From Prorocentrum cordatum (Eukaryota; Sar; Dinophyceae; Prorocentrales; Prorocentraceae): a DNA stretch of 64,000 nucleotides. Positions within the stretch are counted from its first letter, which is position 1, and the number at the start of each line of letters is the position of its first letter. Below the pieces are notes generated by a model. It had not been told where the DNA came from. It did not search any database and saw only the letters and a list, made by a program, of their open reading frames with translations. Location of the stretch: contig CAUYUJ010022059.1 of assembly GCA_963575745.1 (NCBI GenBank), forward strand, positions 1 through 64,000, read 5' to 3'. The position numbers were made by a program, and so were the translations under genes. Below, piece after piece: positions 60,051-64,000 of the stretch.

Positions 60051-60357
60051 TGCGCCGAAACTGCGGCGGCGGCGGCCGCGCGCTTGCGCCGCGGCGCGCT
60101 TCGCTGCCCGCCGCCTTTGAGCGCCAATGTCCCGGGGCAGTCCGCCCGCGATGCTTCATAGAACCCCTCGTCCCATGTCTGGGCCCCACTCGGCTCAAGA
60201 GCGGCAGCGGCCACCATCGCTGGCTGGTTCTGTTTCGCAGGGCGAATCTTCGCGGCTCCAAATGCTCGAGCCTAGGTTGCCGAAGGGGGCGCGGGGGGGT
60301 CCATGCGCGAAGCAGATTTGCCAGGGCCCTTTTCACGGCGGCGGTTCGGGGGGGAGG

Positions 60358-60425
60358 GGATCATCATCATCATCATCATCATCACACTCATCATCATCGT
60401 AATCATCATCATCACCATCACCGCC
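60358..60425. repeat. CAT/TCA trinucleotide repeat
   Basis: TCATCATCATC runs of about 65 bp. A 16-base C run follows at 60485-60500. Confidence 0.8.
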
Positions 60426-60547
60426 ACTTACTCATTCACTCACAACACAGCCACGTGTGCATTGCGAGGAAGTCTCAGGCGGGACCCCCCCCCCCCCCCC
60501 CATGGGACACGCGGGTCATGTTACTCATCTCGCGAATGGTCCTTCCA

Positions 60548-60560
60548 AGCGCAGTGCGCT
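60548..60560. promoter_or_regulatory. single AGCGCAGTGCGCT palindrome, site 5
   Basis: Perfect 13-base member, about 500 bases upstream of the minus-strand coiled-coil frame and 300 upstream of the plus-strand frame at 60848. Confidence 0.4.
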
Positions 60561-60847
60561 GCCCCTACTCGTGGGTAACACTGCATTTCTTCCGTGGCCG
60601 TCGCGCTTGGCTCAGCCCGTCGACCGCGATTGGTTCAGCGCGCGGCTTCGGCAGCGACCTTCGCTGCAGCGATGGCGGCTCTCGCGGCCCATTCTAGTCA
60701 GCCGCCTATGCCCCTGGCGGCGCTGGCTGGGCCGACGCCGCGGGCTGGACTGGTGGCGCTACCCCTTCATCGACGTCGCGCCGCCCCATCGCACCGCCAA
60801 GACGGGGGCGCGACAACGCTGCTGAGCGTGGCCGCAGCAGGAGTGGT

Positions 60848-61078
60848 GTGCGCAAGTACCGCAACGTCTACACGTGGTGGCGTCGTGACCTCCAGCGCTA
60901 CCAGCACGATGCGTATCGTTGCTGGTCGTACTTCCTGTCCCAGTGGATCTATGCCGACGTCGACGATTCCGAGTACATATGGTCACGGGACAACTATAGG
61001 ACCATTCCCATCAGTTGGTTCAATGATTGTGGAAATCGTGTTCGGGATGAGCGCTACTGCGAGACATATTATGCGTAG
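60848..61078 (+). CDS. possible C-terminal exon rich in Trp and Tyr, unknown
   Basis: The frame reads KYRNVYTWWRRDLQRYQHDA, YRCWSYFLSQWIYADVDDSE, YIWSRDNYRTIPISWFNDCG and ends at TAG 61076-61078. Third codon positions are mostly C or G in the first half, and the residue mix is protein-like and not low-complexity. The frame is open further upstream (Arg-rich) and the first codon is GTG, so the start is not defined. I do not recognise the protein. Confidence 0.35.
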   Translation: MRKYRNVYTWWRRDLQRYQHDAYRCWSYFLSQWIYADVDDSEYIWSRDNYRTIPISWFNDCGNRVRDERYCETYYA

Positions 61079-61379
61079 GTGTCGATTGAAATATTCTTCC
61101 TGCGTATATTGACGCACAGTCTACCACAATCGATTTGGCAATTGGTTCGATACCATTCCGTTTATCATCCATCTGTATACTGAGACACATTGACAGTTGT
61201 GGTATTGGGTCTGGATAGTTGACACTACGCTGTATATCGGCATTGATTTTGTCTTACAAGATACAATCTGGCAGCCGGAAATGAACGCGCCCAGGCAGGC
61301 TGTCCGCCAGTAGTAGTATGCATAAGATCGGCGTCTACGTTATCATGGGGCGGTGTCAGCGCACGACCGAGGCAAAACA
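61079..61379. other. no recognised gene; A+T-richer segment
   Basis: About 300 bp with TTG/ATT-rich composition after the preceding stop. May be 3' flank of that frame. Contains TAGTAGTAG at 61311. Confidence 0.35.
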
Positions 61380-61712
61380 TTACCCCATGATCATACTTGG
61401 TTTTGTTTTTAAAAGTACCTCTGGAGCCTGGAGTGCCTCATAGCATGCATGGTATATTATCAGAGATGAGTTGTCCTCGCAACTACCGTGATATCTTCGT
61501 TTCCCCCCGCACCTGGGTCTGGAGTGCCCCGACAATCGTTCGGGTCTGGAGTGCCCCGTGAGAGAGAGCCATCCTTTTACTTTGATCGAGATGTCGTCGC
61601 AACTTCGATCCATTTCGTCTAGCGCGTGCGCCGCGTCGGTGGCAACGCCTGCGTCGAGGGATGCTAGTGCCACCTCTCTACTCTCTGTCACTTGCTCTCC
61701 CACCCCTGTCAC
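61380..61712 (-). CDS. short hypothetical protein, unknown
   Basis: 110 codons on the minus strand from ATG 61712: MTGVGEQVTESREVALASLD, AGVATDAAHALDEMDRSCDD, ISIKVKGWLS. The first 50 residues have an amphipathic helical look and G/C-biased third positions. The later part includes a repeated HSRPERLSGHSRPRCG from the direct repeat GGTCTGGAGTGCCCCG at 61512-61556. Unrecognised, and it may be only a first exon. Confidence 0.35.
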   Translation of the reverse strand: MTGVGEQVTESREVALASLDAGVATDAAHALDEMDRSCDDISIKVKGWLSLTGHSRPERLSGHSRPRCGGKRRYHGSCEDNSSLIIYHACYEALQAPEVLLKTKPSMIMG

Positions 61713-61719
61713 CTGCGGC

Positions 61720-63430
61720 GGCGGAGCGTCGCCCAGGAGTGCCGAAGCGCTTCGGGGGGGCGCGCCCTAGGCCCGCGAAGTCGGGCAGGCGCTCCCAAGT
61801 GCCCCGCGTGACGGGGTTGGCCCCCTCTCTCACCCCCCCTAGCCGGTGCGCCCTTGTTTGGGGGGGCGGTGGATAGAATGGGGCTGCGAGTGGATCTTGC
61901 ACCTCTGTTCCCGACGGCTGCCGTCGTCTCCCGCGGGCCCGAGGCCATCGGGAGCTGGCAGGTTTCGGGGCGGGGGGCGTGCGCGAAGTCCGCCCGCGTC
62001 CCTGTTATATCCCTTCTTCCGCAACTGCATTGGCTCAGGCATTGGCTAATCGACTGCAGTGCACTGCTTGCTGCGCAGTGCCTTGGAAAAGGAGTCCTAC
62101 TCATCGCCTCTACCTGCGGACCCCGTATAGGAGCGGCCCCTCGGCCGTCTCCCTATGCGCGCGCGTCGACGTTGCCGTTCCCCGTCGGGGTGCACGCGGC
62201 GTCGGGGGCGCGTCGGCGCTGGGTTGAGCGTGAGGGGCGCGTTTACGAGGCGGCGGTTATATTCGAGGGGGAGGTTCGTTGGCGACCTCGCGGGGGGTCG
62301 ACCGAAACGCTGCGGCTCACTTGCAAATCGACGAGCCAAGCGCAGCGCGACCACCCGCGGGCGCTGCAACCCCACAGCACATCAACTCGCGCACCCGTTC
62401 ATCCACCCCGCGCGCCGCCCGCCAGCGAAACCTCGCGCCCGTGGAGTTACCTTCTGCGCGTAAGCCCACTGGCAGAACGAGGCCCGAAACGCAACAACTT
62501 ACATCCCGATCAGCTGGTGACCACCTGCGGGTCGGGCGGGTTTTCCTGCGGCGCGGACAAGTGCCGCGCAGGCGGCCCCAGCTCGAGGACGCGCCTCGCC
62601 GATGCCCTTGCGCCGGCGGCCGATGCGCGCGCGCGCGCGCGCGTAGTCTGGGGCCAGCGCCAGGTGCCCCCTGGCCGCGAACCGCGTGCCCGAACACGCT
62701 TCAGTGCGCGATCGCGCTGTTTGGCAATTCCCCCCCCCCCCCCCTTCCTTCCCCCCGCCCACCTCCTGCGCCATTGCCCCTCGCGCACCGGCCCCCCCCC
62801 GCCTCCCGCGCCCGCCGCCGCGAGCGACGACGGGCAACGGCGCGCGTGGAGAGGGGGCCCCAGCATTCGGCCCGCCCCCACGCTTCGCGGACTTGCGCGG
62901 CCGAGCGGGCCCTCTGCGTTTCGCGCCCATTCCCTGTGGGGGGGACCGAAAAGGCACGTTGCAGACGTCGCCGCTTGATCGCGCGAATCCACGGCGCTCG
63001 TGGGCGCGTCGATTGGCGGGCCCCCCCCCCCTCCCTCTTCGCCGCCGCCGCCGTCGTCGTTTGCCTGTTCCCTCCTGGGGGGCGGGGAGTGGATGGGGGG
63101 GTGGATTGGGCGCAGCGGGGAACGGCGTGGAGAGCGGGGAAATGGGGGGGGGCAGGCGGGCGGGTCGGAGGAGGACGAGTAACGATGATACGGGAGGCAA
63201 GCAGTCCGAAGGAGGGAGAGTAATGGACATGGCCACGGGAAGGAGGAGGGGACCGGCGAAGGGAGGGCGGCGGGCGACGACGGGGGCGAGGAGAGAGGAG
63301 TGCTGGGTGCTGGTGGCGCCCGCGCAACGACGTGCCATTGCGTGGCCCCCACCCACCCCCGAAGGGCACGCAGGTATGCTGGCGCGGTGCGCCCGACAGC
63401 GCACCGCGTCGAAGCTACGACGGCCGCGGG
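61720..63430. other. G+C-rich DNA, no recognised gene
   Basis: Very G+C-rich, with C runs (62729-62742 and others) and G runs, CGCGCG at 62630-62642 and GGAGG words at 63160-63300. Long frames on both strands overlap each other in all phases, as expected from few stop codons at this composition. None shows a motif. Confidence 0.5.
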
Positions 63431-64000
63431 GGTGATATATTAATTATCTGGATTTGGGAAGCGCTGAAATACACGATGAGATTTCAAAACCTCTAAGACG
63501 ATATCACTGGGAGTATTTTTATTCCCCAAGGGAATATCTTCCTGGTCGGAACTCCCCGACCATAAGGCTGGACGCTCGTCAGGGTGAGTAAGGCTGGCGT
63601 TTCGCGAGGGGCGCGCGGCCCCCCTTCCAGGGGCGGAACGGTTCGCAGTGCTGGTGGCCTTTCGTTAGCTGGGTCATTCAAAAAATGCGTGCGCTGACCT
63701 GCACTCGCTCTGTGAGGGGAGCAATTCTCGGGATGCGAGGCTGGAGTCGGCCCCAGTCGCCCACGAACCCAGTCGGACGCAGATAAAGGACGCGGCGGTG
63801 GGGAGGCGGCCTGATTTGTTTCTGCAGAAGAAGAAAAGGCTGCATACACATAAGCTTTTGGCGCTTCGCGCAGATTTCTTGGACCTGCGCTGGACCCCCC
63901 CTCCCTGCCGCGCGGAGCGCGCCAGGGGCGGCGCCAGACGCGCCTCCGGGGGGGGCCCAGCGCGGATCCAAGAAATCCGCGCGGAGCGCCACAAGTTCGG
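63431..64000. other. no recognised gene
   Basis: Less G+C-rich than the preceding part. GGTCGGAACTCCCCGACC near 63543 is a short inverted repeat, and GGCGCTTCGCGCAGATTTCTTGGA (63858-63881, in two parts) returns inverted at 63962-63984. No gene seen to the window end. Confidence 0.35.

Noticed and set aside
59033-60697. Plus-strand frame of 554 codons
   Set aside because: It is the complement of a clear heptad coiled coil on the minus strand and is dominated by Ser, Ala and Pro from a G+C-rich complement. The minus-strand reading is preferred.
62620-62645. CGCGCGCG run as a regulatory site
   Set aside because: A simple dinucleotide run in very G+C-rich DNA, with no positional support.

Overview
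The window looks like nuclear DNA of a dinoflagellate. This rests on recognised content: two Ty1/copia-type polyproteins of the kind abundant in dinoflagellate genomes, a DIRS-like reverse transcriptase plus tyrosine-recombinase element, a long PPR-SMR gene without visible introns, strong G/C bias at third codon positions, and a very large load of micro- and minisatellites. The genus cannot be fixed by reading alone. No rRNA, tRNA, CRISPR or bacterial-type operon was seen. A 100-base N run at 51826-51925 marks an assembly gap.

Region 1 (1 to about 11050, + strand) is a copia-like element cut by the left window edge. Its order is Tpt1/KptA-like domain, proline/glutamine-rich Gag, RING-H2 finger, aspartic protease, integrase, reverse transcriptase, RNase H, then a hairpin-rich tail. 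The pol part is broken by frameshifts. Its most striking property is a family of 21 tiny hairpins, GC-NNN-[GNRA]-N'N'N'-GC-C, all in sense orientation. Their stems covary and their loops are GAAA, GCAA or GTAA. Most sit in one codon phase and so appear in the protein as xGNxP.

Region 2 (about 11100-20500) is almost gene-free: trinucleotide runs, a polypurine block, a 140-bp diverged tandem repeat, a GATC-rich minisatellite, and the first patches of a 12-bp CTTGG-type minisatellite that recurs at many loci. A LINE-type zinc motif survives near 18.7 kb.

Region 3 (20500-29250, - strand) is a decayed DIRS-like retroelement: a gag-like membrane segment, reverse transcriptase, RNase H and, beyond about 3 kb of repeat expansions, a tyrosine recombinase.

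Region 4 (29870-36000) is a nested repeat array: 12-bp units within 345-410-bp units within head/tail-bounded blocks, followed by a 90-bp tandem repeat and a GAT tract. The PPR-SMR gene follows at 36.37-38.31 kb.

Region 5 (39116-48717, - strand) is a complete LTR retrotransposon. It has TGTGA...TCACA LTRs and a CCTGG duplication on both sides, and it encodes Gag, integrase, RT/RNase H and a small downstream ORF. Its upstream LTR has been opened by about 720 bp of microsatellite-like DNA.

Region 6 (50.2-52.1 kb) is a roughly 215-bp satellite running into the gap and a CA repeat. Region 7 (52.5-61.7 kb) holds several short, lysine/glycine-rich, zinc-like or coiled-coil genes and gene fragments. 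Between them lie clusters of a 13-bp palindrome, AGCGCNNNGCGCT, and there is one large inverted repeat. The last 2.3 kb is GC-rich with no recognised gene.
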